This document shows, one piece after another, positions 39,993-49,015 of a stretch of 64,000 bases of DNA (positions are counted from its first letter, which is position 1; each line of letters starts with the position of its first letter). Origin of the DNA: Sphingomonas phyllosphaerae. GTDB taxonomy: Bacteria > Pseudomonadota > Alphaproteobacteria > Sphingomonadales > Sphingomonadaceae. Made by a program: the position numbers and the translations under genes. The notes under the pieces are model-generated. The model was not told the DNA's origin, searched no databases, and saw only the letters and a program-made list of their open reading frames with translations. The stretch covers positions 1-64,000 of the forward strand of contig NZ_JAPYKH010000001.1 in the NCBI RefSeq assembly GCF_029623345.1. The letters run 5' to 3'.

Positions 39993-42583
39993 TTGCTTCC
40001 TCCCAGCGAGCGCAGCACCAGCGCGCGCTTCAGCGCAGCGGGCGGTGCCTCGGACTCGATCGTGATGGTGCGACTCTCTCCGGGCAAGAGGTCGAAGCCG
40101 TCGTCGGACGGTTGCGCCGCGGTGGCGCCGAAGTCGAGCATCACCGCCTGCGCCAGCTTCTGCGCAGTTATGGTGACGCTGCGCCCGTCCCAGCGCGCGC
40201 TGAGACCGGGAGCGGGCCAGCGCATCGCCTTGGGCAACACGCGCTCGATCACGCGGCGGCTGGCCACCGCGTCGCCGATGATGAGCTCGGCCACCGCATA
40301 GCTCGCCTCGGGGGGAGCGGCAGCGAACAGCTCGGCGTCGCCGATCGAGGCCACCTCCGCGGCGGCGAGCGGCGCCAGCGTCAGGTCGCCGCCGCGCTCG
40401 CCCAGCGCGCTGCCGTCGGTGGCGAAGGCGCGCACGCGCCAGCGCGCCGCGATCGGCCGGGTCGCATCGGACACGACCGCGAGGCGCAGCTTGCCGTCGC
40501 GATGCTCGGCGACGATCGCCTGCCGCGCGAAAAAGCGGCGCGCGGCGTATTGGAGCAGCTTCCACCGCCCGGAGTGATCGATGCTCGCCCAGGAGATCGC
40601 GGGCCACACGTCGTTGAGCTGCCAGAAGAGCGAGCCCATGTTGATCGGCCGGCAGGCGCGGTGGTGCAGCGCGGCCAGCTCGATCGCCTGCATCTGGTTG
40701 ACCTGGGTGAGGTAGACGAAGTCGGCGAAGTCGCGCGGCTCGCCGAGCCGCTCGCGCAGGTAGAACATCAGCCGCTCGTTGCCCGCGCCGGCGAGGAACT
40801 TCTGGTGCGCGCGCATCACTGGCGCGTCCGGGGTAAGCTTGAGCGTGCCCGCGAAGTCCTTGATCGTGGCGAGATCGGGCGCGCCCTGGAAGCCGTACTC
40901 GCTCATGAAGCGTGGGCAGCTGTCGAGATAATTCTCGACCGGTTTGGAGCCCGACCAGACGTCCCAGAAGTGGCGGTCGCCGGCGGCGTCGGTGTCGACC
41001 GGGCCTTCGTAGCCGGTCGAGGGCGAGCCGGGCCAATAAGGAACCGCCGGGTCATAGTCGCGCACCGCGTCGCGCAGCACACGATCGAACAGCACCGCCA
41101 TGCCGGTGCCGATCCGCTCCTGCTCGTCGACGCCGACGCGCTTCTTGAACGCCTTGCGATCGGACCAATTCTCCCAGCCCGACAGCACCTCGTTGCCGCC
41201 CGCCCACAGCACGATCGAGGGGTGGCCGGAGAGGCGCGCGACCTGCTCCTCGGCTTCGACGCGGACGTTCTCGCGGAACGCCGCGTCGGGCGGGGTGACC
41301 GAGCCGCCGAACATGAAGTCCGACCAGATCATCAGCCCCAGCTCGTCGGCGGCGTCGAAGAAGGAGTCGGGCAGATAATGGCCGCCGCCCCAGATCCGCA
41401 GCATGTTCATGTTGACTGCCTTGGCGTCGCGCAGCAGCCCGCGCATCGTCGCAGGTGTGACGCGCGACGGGAAGCTGTCGAACGGGATCACGTTCGCGCC
41501 CTTGGCGAAGATCGGCGTGCCGTTGACGCGGAAGCCGAAAGCGCCGCCGCCGCGGATCAGCTCGACGGTGCGCAGGCCGATGCGCCGCTCGGCGCTGTCG
41601 CTCGCGATGCCATCCTCGACCAACGCGCCGCTGACGCGGTACAAAGGCTGCGAACCATAGCCGACCGGCTGCCAACGCTGCGGCGACGCGACCGTCAGCG
41701 GCACGGTGACGCGGTTGCGCCCGTGGGCGAGCGAGACCTTCTGCTCGGCGGTGACGGTCGTGCCGTCTGGGGCCGCCACCTGCGCGCGCAACGTCGCGGT
41801 GCGCGCGTGGCCGGCGATCACCTCGAACTTGGCAGCGAGCCGCGCCTCCTGGTCGGTGAGCGCGACCTGCTCGACCAGCATGCGGTCGAGCCGCGCCTCG
41901 TCCCACGCCTCGAGCCGCACATCCTGCCACACGCCGATGTTGACGATGCGGGGCCCCCAGTCCCAGCTGTAATGGTACTTGGGCTTGCGGATGTAGGGCG
42001 AGGTCTGCTTGCCTGCGGGCTCGTCGCCGAACGCCGAGTCATATTCGCCCGGCAGCGGGTTGGCCTCGGCGAGCACCATCGGCTGGAGCTTCCTGATCGG
42101 CGAGGCGAAGGCGATCGTCACCTCGTTGCGTCCGGCCCTGAGCCATTTCTTGGCCTCGACGCGCCAGCGGCGGTGCGCATTGTCCGCGGTGAGCACGACC
42201 TGGCCGTTGATCGACACGGTCGCGAACGTGTCGAGCCCGTCGAATACGAGGTCGAGATGGTCGCGTTGGAGCAGCGCGGGCGTGACGTCGAGCACGCGCT
42301 GATACTCCCAGGCGGTGAGCCCGGGCCATTGGATCGCGGCCTCATTGGTGCGCAGGAACGGGTCGGGCACCTGGCGCGTCGCGATCAGGTCCTGCTGGAC
42401 GCTGCCCGGCACCGTCGCGGTGAACCATCGCGCAGCGCGGGGATGCGCCTTGGCCGCGGCGGCGTCGGCGGGATCGATCCGCACGCGCCAGCCGCTGTCG
42501 AGCGAGGTAACGGTCTTGGGCGCGGCGGCCGCAGCGCCGGCGATGAACAAGAGCGGCAGGCAGAGCAGGGCAGTGCGACGCAT
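39989..42583 (-). CDS. Beta-mannosidase (GH2)
   Basis: An 864-aa GH2 enzyme with a Sec signal (MRRTALLCLPLLFIAGAAAA). The sandwich domain shows YHYSWDWGPRIVNIGVW and the barrel GANVIPFDSFPSRVT, MLRIWGGGHYLPDSFFDAAD, acid/base Glu465 in WAGGNEVLSGW and nucleophile Glu562 in FMSEYGFQG. These are beta-mannosidase rather than beta-galactosidase features. It would split the Man-beta-1,4-GlcNAc bond of the N-glycan core in the periplasm. The start ATG overlaps the GH20 stop (TGATG) and its own stop overlaps the GH3 start, so the three are coupled. Confidence 0.93.
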   Translation of the reverse strand: MRRTALLCLPLLFIAGAAAAAPKTVTSLDSGWRVRIDPADAAAAKAHPRAARWFTATVPGSVQQDLIATRQVPDPFLRTNEAAIQWPGLTAWEYQRVLDVTPALLQRDHLDLVFDGLDTFATVSINGQVVLTADNAHRRWRVEAKKWLRAGRNEVTIAFASPIRKLQPMVLAEANPLPGEYDSAFGDEPAGKQTSPYIRKPKYHYSWDWGPRIVNIGVWQDVRLEAWDEARLDRMLVEQVALTDQEARLAAKFEVIAGHARTATLRAQVAAPDGTTVTAEQKVSLAHGRNRVTVPLTVASPQRWQPVGYGSQPLYRVSGALVEDGIASDSAERRIGLRTVELIRGGGAFGFRVNGTPIFAKGANVIPFDSFPSRVTPATMRGLLRDAKAVNMNMLRIWGGGHYLPDSFFDAADELGLMIWSDFMFGGSVTPPDAAFRENVRVEAEEQVARLSGHPSIVLWAGGNEVLSGWENWSDRKAFKKRVGVDEQERIGTGMAVLFDRVLRDAVRDYDPAVPYWPGSPSTGYEGPVDTDAAGDRHFWDVWSGSKPVENYLDSCPRFMSEYGFQGAPDLATIKDFAGTLKLTPDAPVMRAHQKFLAGAGNERLMFYLRERLGEPRDFADFVYLTQVNQMQAIELAALHHRACRPINMGSLFWQLNDVWPAISWASIDHSGRWKLLQYAARRFFARQAIVAEHRDGKLRLAVVSDATRPIAARWRVRAFATDGSALGERGGDLTLAPLAAAEVASIGDAELFAAAPPEASYAVAELIIGDAVASRRVIERVLPKAMRWPAPGLSARWDGRSVTITAQKLAQAVMLDFGATAAQPSDDGFDLLPGESRTITIESEAPPAALKRALVLRSLGGSK

Positions 42584-44913
42584 CAACGACGGTCCGTGAG
42601 GCTGACCCGCTCGACCGCGTACAGCGGCTCGGTGAGCGGGGAGGTGAACTGGAAGCAGAGGTCGCGATCGCCGTCCATCGCCGGCAGCGTGCCGGTGAAG
42701 CGCAGCCGCTGCGGTGCGCTCGCGGGATCGGGCAGCGGGAAGCTGGCGGCGATGACGGGGCGGGGCGCGTCGGGATCGGGCTTGCCGTCCTTCATCGCGG
42801 GGCAGCCCAGCGTCACCAGCAGCTCGCCGTGCGGGGTGACATTGAAGTGGCGCCGGACCTTGTCGATGTCGTGCGCCAGCCCGTGATTGCGCGCCAGCCG
42901 CGCCACCTCGACGGTGAAGCCCCCCGCCACGTCCAGCGGCGCGGCAGGGTAAACGCTGCACAAGTTGAAGATGTTGACGTCGTAGGTCGGCGCGTTCGCG
43001 ACGGCGTCGGCGGTGAGCGGCACGCGCAGCCCGCGTGTCTCGCCGGGGCAGGCCGCCATCTCGCCCGACACGCGCGTGAGCAGCGCCTCGCGCCCGGTGT
43101 CGAACGCACGCGGCGCGGCAAGCGCGGTACCCGCGGCGTCGAACGGCGCGGCGCGCACCGTCTGCCCCAGCGCGAGCGACAGCGGCGCGGCGTAGCGGCG
43201 CGACCGGGGCGTCGGCGCCGAGCCGTCGAGCGTGTAGCGGATCGTCCCCTGCGGCGCGTCCTGCGCGAGGGTCAGGCTCACCCGTCTGCCGCGCAGCGCG
43301 TCGCCGCGCGTACCCGCGAGCCTGACATCGACGGCGGCGCTGGAGTCGGCCACCGCGACCCCGCCACGCTTCCAGCGCGCGACCTGCGGCTGGAGCCGCG
43401 TCAGGAAGCCGGCGAAGTCGCGCGGTCGCTCGATCCAGCTGTTCTCCGCCAGCGCGGCGAGCCGCGGAAAGATCGAGTGCTGATACTGGTAGGGCGTAAC
43501 GAGATACTCGCTCCACAGGTTCATCTGCGCGCCGAGCACGTGGCCCGCCTTGGCCGGATCGAGCCCCTTCGGCATCGGCTCATAGGCGTAGGTATCGGCG
43601 AGCGTCTGTACCTGGATCGGGCCGGGCGGCTCGTCGGCGCGGTAGCTCTGGAGGTAGTTGATGTACATCGTCGGCGCGGGCGAGAGCACGACGTCATGGT
43701 TCTGGTTGGCGGCGTCGACCGCGCCCTTCTCGCCGCGCCACGACATCACCGAGGCGGAAGGAGGCAGGCCGCCCTCAAGGATCTCGTCCCAGCCGATCAG
43801 ACGCCGGCCTTTGCTCGACAGATAAGTGCCGAGCTCGTCGATCAGCCAGCTCTGCAGCGCATTCTCGTCCTTGAGGTTGAGCGCCTTGATCTGCGCCTGC
43901 ACCGCGGGGCTGCGCTCCCACTGGTCCTTCACCGCCTCGTCGCCGCCGAGATGGACGTAGGTGCCGGGGAAGACGTCGATCAGCTCGTCGAGCACCTGCT
44001 TGACGAAGGCGACGCCCTCGGGCCCGGGATTGAGCAGATAGGGGAAGATACCCCAGCCGTTGCCCGTCTCGGGCCGATCGCCGAGTACGCCGAACTGGGG
44101 ATAGGACGCGACCAGCGCCTGGGCGTGGCCGGGCAGGTCGATCTCTGGAACGATCGTGATCCCGCGCTCGGCGGCGTAGCGTACCAGGCCGCGCAGCTCG
44201 TCCTGCGTGTAGAAGCCGCCGTAGCGCTGTGTCGGCGCCGCGCCGCCGGTCGACGGCGGGGTGCGCCACGCGCCGACCTCGGTGAGCTTGGGATAGCGCT
44301 TCACCTCGAAGCGCCAGCCTTGGTCGTCGCTGAGATGGAGGTGGAGCGTGTTGAGTTTCACCGCCGCCATCTGGTCGACGATTTTCTCGATCTCGGGCAG
44401 CGGGAGGAAATGGCGGGCCGTGTCGAGCATCAGCCCGCGCCAGGCGAAACGCGGCGAGTCCTCGATCGTCACCGCGGGCACGCGCACCGATTGCCCGAAG
44501 TGTGCGTCGGGGCTGAGCAGCTGCACCAGCGTCATGGCGCCGTGGACGAAGCCCGGCGCGGCGGCGGCGGCAACGCGGATGCCGTCACGGGCCACGGTGA
44601 GACGATAAGCCTCGTCGCCCTTTATCGAGGGGTCGGCGACGAAGCGGATGCGCGCGGTCGCAGTCTCGGCGGGCGCGAGCACGATGCCGCGCGCGGTGCG
44701 GACGTGGTCGACCAGCAGCGTCGCTGCAGACCGGGCGAGCGGCGTGTCGGCGGCGACATCGGCGCCAGCGGCGATCGTGAGCGTGCCGGAACCGCGCGTG
44801 AGCGACTGCGGCATCGGGAGCAGCTTGGGTACGTCACCGCCGCGCTGCGCCGTTGCCGGCGTCGCGATCACCAATGCCGCCCCGATCGAGGCCCCCAGCG
44901 TGCTGCGGATCAT
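42583..44913 (-). CDS. Beta-N-acetylhexosaminidase (GH20)
   Basis: A 776-aa exported enzyme: signal peptide MIRSTLGASIGAALVIATPA, a GH20 N-terminal domain (PMPQSLTRGSGTLTIAAGAD), the barrel (DTARHFLPLPEIEKIVDQMA, LHLHLSDDQGWRFEVKRYP) with catalytic pair Asp325-Glu326 in HLGGDEAVKDQW, and a C-terminal sandwich including a chitobiase-type module (YTLDGSAPTPRSRRYAAPL). The reaction uses the substrate's acetamido group. It would release terminal GlcNAc from N-glycan antennae. It is the first gene of the minus-strand operon. AAGGGG lies five bases before the ATG at 44913; direct repeats resembling regulator half-sites lie immediately upstream. Confidence 0.93.
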   Translation of the reverse strand: MIRSTLGASIGAALVIATPATAQRGGDVPKLLPMPQSLTRGSGTLTIAAGADVAADTPLARSAATLLVDHVRTARGIVLAPAETATARIRFVADPSIKGDEAYRLTVARDGIRVAAAAAPGFVHGAMTLVQLLSPDAHFGQSVRVPAVTIEDSPRFAWRGLMLDTARHFLPLPEIEKIVDQMAAVKLNTLHLHLSDDQGWRFEVKRYPKLTEVGAWRTPPSTGGAAPTQRYGGFYTQDELRGLVRYAAERGITIVPEIDLPGHAQALVASYPQFGVLGDRPETGNGWGIFPYLLNPGPEGVAFVKQVLDELIDVFPGTYVHLGGDEAVKDQWERSPAVQAQIKALNLKDENALQSWLIDELGTYLSSKGRRLIGWDEILEGGLPPSASVMSWRGEKGAVDAANQNHDVVLSPAPTMYINYLQSYRADEPPGPIQVQTLADTYAYEPMPKGLDPAKAGHVLGAQMNLWSEYLVTPYQYQHSIFPRLAALAENSWIERPRDFAGFLTRLQPQVARWKRGGVAVADSSAAVDVRLAGTRGDALRGRRVSLTLAQDAPQGTIRYTLDGSAPTPRSRRYAAPLSLALGQTVRAAPFDAAGTALAAPRAFDTGREALLTRVSGEMAACPGETRGLRVPLTADAVANAPTYDVNIFNLCSVYPAAPLDVAGGFTVEVARLARNHGLAHDIDKVRRHFNVTPHGELLVTLGCPAMKDGKPDPDAPRPVIAASFPLPDPASAPQRLRFTGTLPAMDGDRDLCFQFTSPLTEPLYAVERVSLTDRR

Positions 44914-44922
44914 GCCCACCCC

Positions 44923-44950
44923 TTGGTTACGTTTTGGTATTAAGAGGTAT
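44923..44950 (-). promoter_or_regulatory. Repeated TTGGT(T/A) half-sites upstream of GH20, candidate GntR operator
   Basis: On the plus strand, TTGGTTAC (44923), TTGGTAT (44934) and AGGTAT (44945) repeat at 10-11-bp spacing, one helical turn. The block TTGGTTACGTTTTG plus GTATTAAG recurs before the receptor gene at 48072-48101. It starts 10 bases upstream of the GH20 start codon, which suits repression. Confidence 0.5.
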
Positions 44951-45066
44951 CATGACCGATGCACTGCCGGGCGTCCATGCCTCGGCCATAAAAAGAAAGG
45001 CGCGCGGTGAGGGGGAACGGCATGACCCGATAAGGGCAGGCGTGGGCCATAAGGAGCAGGACCACC

Positions 45067-45106
45067 CCCTTCTGTCGCCCCGGCGGAAGCCGGTGCGACA
45101 GAAGGG
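45067..45106 (-). terminator. Strong hairpin downstream of the N-glycan receptor gene
   Basis: CCCTTCTGTCGC (45067-45078) and GCGACAGAAGGG (45095-45106) pair perfectly over 12 bp, and CCGGC/GCCGG extends the hairpin inside the loop. It lies 8 bases past the receptor stop codon and separates the receptor from the GH20 operon. No T run follows. Confidence 0.65.
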
Positions 45107-45114
45107 CAAGGCGA

Positions 45115-47922
45115 TCACATCCGGAAGGTGACACTCCCCACGAAGGTGCGGCCGTTCTTGTACGAGGCCGAAGGGCGATCGCGCGTGCCGCTATATTGCA
45201 GGTAGGTCTCGTCGAGCAGGTTCTGCGCGTTGACGGTGAGCGAGATGTTCGGCGTCAGCGCGAGCGAGGCCGAGGCGTCGAGCTGGTTATACGGAGCGAC
45301 CATCTCGAACGAGTTCAGGCGGCCGATCGCGCGAAAGTAGGAGGAACGATAATTGTAGCTGACGCGTGCCTGGAACGGCCCCTTCTCGAAATAGGGGATG
45401 ACGTTAACGGTGTGCTTCGAGAGATAAGGCAGGTTCAGCTCACCGTCGACGCCCGGGATCACCGAGGTCGAACTGTCCTGGTAGGCATAGTTCGCCTGGA
45501 TGCCGAAGCCGCCCCAGATCTCCGCCTGGCCGTTGACCAGCACGCCGTTGACCTTCGCCTTGCCCGCGTTGATCGGGCTTGAGAGGCGATAGGTGTTGAT
45601 CACCCGACCCTCGAGCGAGTTGTAGAAGCTCTGGTTGTTCAGCGTCGTCGACAAGATGTAATTGCCGATCTCGCGGCGATACAGCTCCAGCGACAGCAGC
45701 GCGCCCGCACGCGGGTAGAATTCGGCGGTCACCTCATAGTTGGTCGACTCATAAGGCTTCAGGTTCGGGTTGCCGCCCCCGGCGTCGAAGGTGACGTCGT
45801 TCTGCGTGATCGACGCCGCGAGATCCTGGTAGCGGGGCCGCGAGATCACCTTGGCCACCGCGCCGCGCACGATGACCTGTGGGTTGATCTCATAGGCGAC
45901 GTTGAGCGCGGGCAGGAACTTCAGGTAATCGGTCGAGGTGCTGGTCGGCACCGGGATCGGGTTAGGGTTGTCCAAAGTCGGCAGCGACAGCGCGTAATAA
46001 GAGACATCGCGCGTGTAGACGAGCCGCCCGCCCAGGTTGCCGCGTAGACCCCCTTGATCGAAATTGACCTGGACGTAGCTGGCGGCGGTGCGCTCCTCGA
46101 CCCGCGTCGAACCGCCGACCTTGGTGAACAGCGGCGTGTTGATGCTGTTTGCCAGGATGTCGATCACCGCATCGCGCGGCAGGTTCAGATATTTGGTCGC
46201 CGACCCCGAGCCGCCAGAGCCGTCGAAGATGCCGTCCGGCGTGGTCAGCGTGGTCACACCCAATTCGGAGCCGAGCTTCGAGGTGGTCAGGTAGGTGTTG
46301 ATCCCGCGGGCGTCGATCTTGTTGACATGGTCGGTGATGCGCGCGCCGATCAGCACCTGCTTGAAGAAGCCGTCGCTGAGCGGGACGGTCGCGTCGAAGC
46401 CGCCGAAGATGTCGCGATCGGTGGTGACGCTATAATCGAGGCCGCCGATCTGCGCGGCGTTCAGCTGCGTGCCGTTGACGTTGTAGGGCGCGCCCTCGAT
46501 CGTGACCGGGTTGTTCTGCGGGTTGGTGAAGTAATTGGCCGGGTTGGTCAGGTCGCCGGTGTAATTGACCTCGGCGGTGGTGGGGCTGATCGCATAGCTG
46601 AACGGCAGCTTGGTCTGCACGTTGAACAGATATTCCGGGTTGCGGCCGCCGGTCGCCTTGCTCCAGCCGCCGAGGAAGGTCACCTTGGCGCCGTCATCGC
46701 CTTCCCAGTCGGCGAAGAAGTTGAGATTGTCGGTCTTCAGCTTGGTCGCACGCACCAGCGTATCGAGCTGGGCGTTGCGCTGGCTGGTCGCCGCGCCGAA
46801 CGAGGCCTGGGTGACGAGCCCGTTCGAGATCGTCGCCGATTGCAGGTCCGCGCCGCTCCACGCGCCGGGGATGGTGTACATCGCCTGGCTGTAATTGTTG
46901 TAATTGCCGTTGATGTGCAGGCCGTTCAGGGTGAGCGTCAGGTTGCTGGCCGGGCGGTATTGCACCGTGCCCGAGACGCTGGTGCGCTCGCGCTGCTGCT
47001 GGAAATAGGCATAGTTGATGCCGAAGGGCGAGGCCGCCTTGTACAGGTCGGACACGGTCCCCCCGCTGATCGTCGCGTTCGGGTTCTTCAGGCTGAGCGC
47101 GCCCGTGGTGGCGTCGCGATTGACGAAGGGGCTGCTGTACGTGCCATCGGCGTTGGGGGTGCTATTGTCATAGCCGAAGAATTCGACACCCGAGCGGACC
47201 AGCTGCTGCTTGTCATAGGTCGCGGCGACGAGGAAGCCGAAGGTCTCGTCCTTGTTCTTCCAGCTGTACAATCCCGAGCCGCGGACGCTGCCTTTGTCCG
47301 ACCGGTCGTTGTAGGTGTAGCCGGCCGAACCGAACAGCGAATTGGCCTCCAGCTCCAGCGGTCGGCGCGTGCGCACGATCACCGTGCCGCCGAGGCTGCC
47401 GTCCTCGAGCCGCGCCTCGGGCGACTTGTACACCTCGAGCCGGTCGACCAGCTCGGGCGCGAGCAGCGAGTAGTTGAAGGTACGGCTGGACGGGTCGTTG
47501 TCGTTGCCGCCCCAGTCGGCCGAGGCCAGCGCGTGGCCGTCGAGCAGCATGCGGTTGAGCGCCGGATCGGTGCCGAGGATGGCGACCTTCTCGCCCTCGC
47601 CGAAGCGGCGGTCGATCGATACGCCGGGGATGTGCGCGAGCGACTCGGCGACGTTGCGATCGGGGAACTTGCCGATGTCCTCGGCCGAGATCGCGTCCAC
47701 CACCGCATTGGCACTGCGCTTGACTTCGATCGCCTGACGGAGGCTGCGCGCATAGCCGGTGACGACGACGTCCTCGCCGGTGGTGTCGCTCGACGGATCG
47801 ACCGCCGGGGCGGCCTCGCTCGGCGGCGTCGTCGAGGGCGGGGTCTGCTGCGCCTGCGCGGTGCCGGCGAGACCGGTGAGCGCGGTCGAGAGTAGGACCA
47901 ATTGCCGCATACGCATCGTCAT
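45115..47922 (-). CDS. TonB-dependent receptor, Xanthomonas/Caulobacter type, of the N-glycan locus
   Basis: A 935-aa receptor: signal peptide MTMRMRQLVLLSTALTGLAG...AQA, then EDVVVTGYARSLRQAIEVKR, VVDAISAEDIGKFPDRNVAE and SLAHIPGVSIDR, the plug signature of the large Xanthomonas/Caulobacter receptor group that often imports carbohydrates. The barrel ends GRTFVGSVTFRM. It presumably carries released N-glycans or glycopeptides into the periplasm for the neighbouring enzymes. AAGGGG lies just before the ATG at 47922; 138 further in-frame bases upstream look non-coding. Candidate operator repeats lie 100-180 bases upstream. It is followed by a strong hairpin. Confidence 0.92.
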   Translation of the reverse strand: MTMRMRQLVLLSTALTGLAGTAQAQQTPPSTTPPSEAAPAVDPSSDTTGEDVVVTGYARSLRQAIEVKRSANAVVDAISAEDIGKFPDRNVAESLAHIPGVSIDRRFGEGEKVAILGTDPALNRMLLDGHALASADWGGNDNDPSSRTFNYSLLAPELVDRLEVYKSPEARLEDGSLGGTVIVRTRRPLELEANSLFGSAGYTYNDRSDKGSVRGSGLYSWKNKDETFGFLVAATYDKQQLVRSGVEFFGYDNSTPNADGTYSSPFVNRDATTGALSLKNPNATISGGTVSDLYKAASPFGINYAYFQQQRERTSVSGTVQYRPASNLTLTLNGLHINGNYNNYSQAMYTIPGAWSGADLQSATISNGLVTQASFGAATSQRNAQLDTLVRATKLKTDNLNFFADWEGDDGAKVTFLGGWSKATGGRNPEYLFNVQTKLPFSYAISPTTAEVNYTGDLTNPANYFTNPQNNPVTIEGAPYNVNGTQLNAAQIGGLDYSVTTDRDIFGGFDATVPLSDGFFKQVLIGARITDHVNKIDARGINTYLTTSKLGSELGVTTLTTPDGIFDGSGGSGSATKYLNLPRDAVIDILANSINTPLFTKVGGSTRVEERTAASYVQVNFDQGGLRGNLGGRLVYTRDVSYYALSLPTLDNPNPIPVPTSTSTDYLKFLPALNVAYEINPQVIVRGAVAKVISRPRYQDLAASITQNDVTFDAGGGNPNLKPYESTNYEVTAEFYPRAGALLSLELYRREIGNYILSTTLNNQSFYNSLEGRVINTYRLSSPINAGKAKVNGVLVNGQAEIWGGFGIQANYAYQDSSTSVIPGVDGELNLPYLSKHTVNVIPYFEKGPFQARVSYNYRSSYFRAIGRLNSFEMVAPYNQLDASASLALTPNISLTVNAQNLLDETYLQYSGTRDRPSASYKNGRTFVGSVTFRM

Positions 47923-48033
47923 ATTCTCCCCTTTGGGCGACCCGGCCCTGACCGCTCGCTCCATGTGAAAAGCCGTGTTCGCCCCGCGACCGCGCGTCGG
48001 GTTGGCCCCGCTCCTGCGATTCCAAGATCGTAT

Positions 48034-48101
48034 AACCAAAGTATACCAATCAGGCGACAAAAAATTGCACTTTGGTTACGTATTGTGCACCTTGTATTAA
48101 G
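48034..48101. promoter_or_regulatory. Candidate GntR operator region between receptor and regulator genes
   Basis: In the 355-bp space between the divergent receptor and gntR genes, AACCAAAGTATACCAA (48034-48049) holds two half-sites 10 bp apart, facing TTGGTTACGTATTG (48072-48085) and GTATTAAG (48094-48101). The latter two blocks also occur before GH20. This AT-rich segment stands out from the surrounding GC-rich DNA. Apart from promoter-like sequence, nothing else is seen in the gap. Confidence 0.5.
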
Positions 48102-48277
48102 TAGCGGATGGCGTTCGATTTCTCGGCCATGCGGCATCCGAGGCTGAGCGTTGCCGGGCCGATGATGAAGGCGGCATGAAGTGGTTCTATCGAACTGGGA
48201 GCGACGATTGTGGCGCTGGACCTGTTCCGGTACGTTACGACGATCCGGCGATGATCAGCCGGCAGGGGGAGAAGGGA

Positions 48278-49015
48278 ATGGGGTTCGCCGAGGAGATCGG
48301 AAAGTTCCGGCGGGGCAATGCGGCGCCACTCTACCTCCAGCTACAACAGGTCATTCGCGACGGCATCGGCGGCGGCAAGCTCCAGCAGGGTGACGCCATT
48401 CCGGCCGAGCGCGACCTCGCGGTGGAGTATGACGTTTCGCGCATCACGGTGCGCAAGGCGATCGGCGGTCTGGTCGAGGAGGGATTGCTGACCCGGCGAC
48501 GCGGCGCGGGCACCTTCGTCGCGGGGCGCGTCGAGAAGAGCTTCTCCAAATTGTCGTCCTTCACCGAGGACATGGCGGCGCGCGGCAAGACCGCGTCGAG
48601 CCAGTGGATCCTGCGCGCCGCCGGCACGGTGAGCCCCGAGGAATCAATGGCGCTCGGCCTCTCGCCCGGCGCGGCGGTGTACCGTTTCCACCGGCTGCGC
48701 AGCGCCGACGACGAGCCGATGGCGCTCGAGCTCTCGACCATCGCGGGCTATTGTCTGCCCTCGGCCGAGGCGGTGGGGGACTCACTCTACACCGCGCTTC
48801 AGGCGGCGGGCAGTCGGCCGGCGCGCGCGCTGCAGCGGCTTCGCGCCGTACCGTTCGGGGGTGAGCACGCGCGGATGCTCGGTGTCGAGTCGGGCCATGC
48901 CGGGTTGCTGATCGAGCGGCGCGGCTTCCTGCGCGACGGGCGTGCGGTGGAGTTCACCCGATCTTATTACCGCGGCGACGCCTACGACTTCGTCGCCGAG
49001 CTGTCCGATCTCTGA
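48278..49015 (+). CDS. GntR/HutC-type regulator with UTRA domain
   Basis: A 245-aa repressor-type protein. The winged helix-turn-helix spans residues 15-78 (APLYLQLQQVIRDGIGGGKL, then ERDLAVEYDVSRITVRKAIG and RRRGAGTFVAG). The UTRA ligand-binding domain follows (FSKLSSFTEDMAARGKTASS to EFTRSYYRGDAYDFVAEL). Relatives such as NagR/NagQ and DasR respond to amino-sugar phosphates, which would suit a GlcNAc-containing substrate; this is inference. The ATG at 48278 is preceded by a strong GGGGGAGAAGGGA. Its TGA overlaps the ATG of the GH2 beta-galactosidase. It is divergent from the receptor gene and probably represses both sides. Confidence 0.9.
   Translation: MGFAEEIGKFRRGNAAPLYLQLQQVIRDGIGGGKLQQGDAIPAERDLAVEYDVSRITVRKAIGGLVEEGLLTRRRGAGTFVAGRVEKSFSKLSSFTEDMAARGKTASSQWILRAAGTVSPEESMALGLSPGAAVYRFHRLRSADDEPMALELSTIAGYCLPSAEAVGDSLYTALQAAGSRPARALQRLRAVPFGGEHARMLGVESGHAGLLIERRGFLRDGRAVEFTRSYYRGDAYDFVAELSDL

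Noticed and set aside
40112..44943. Plus-strand frames of 924 and 704 codons opposite GH2 and GH20
   Set aside because: The minus-strand genes have intact catalytic motifs and coupled starts; the plus-strand frames have shadow composition only.
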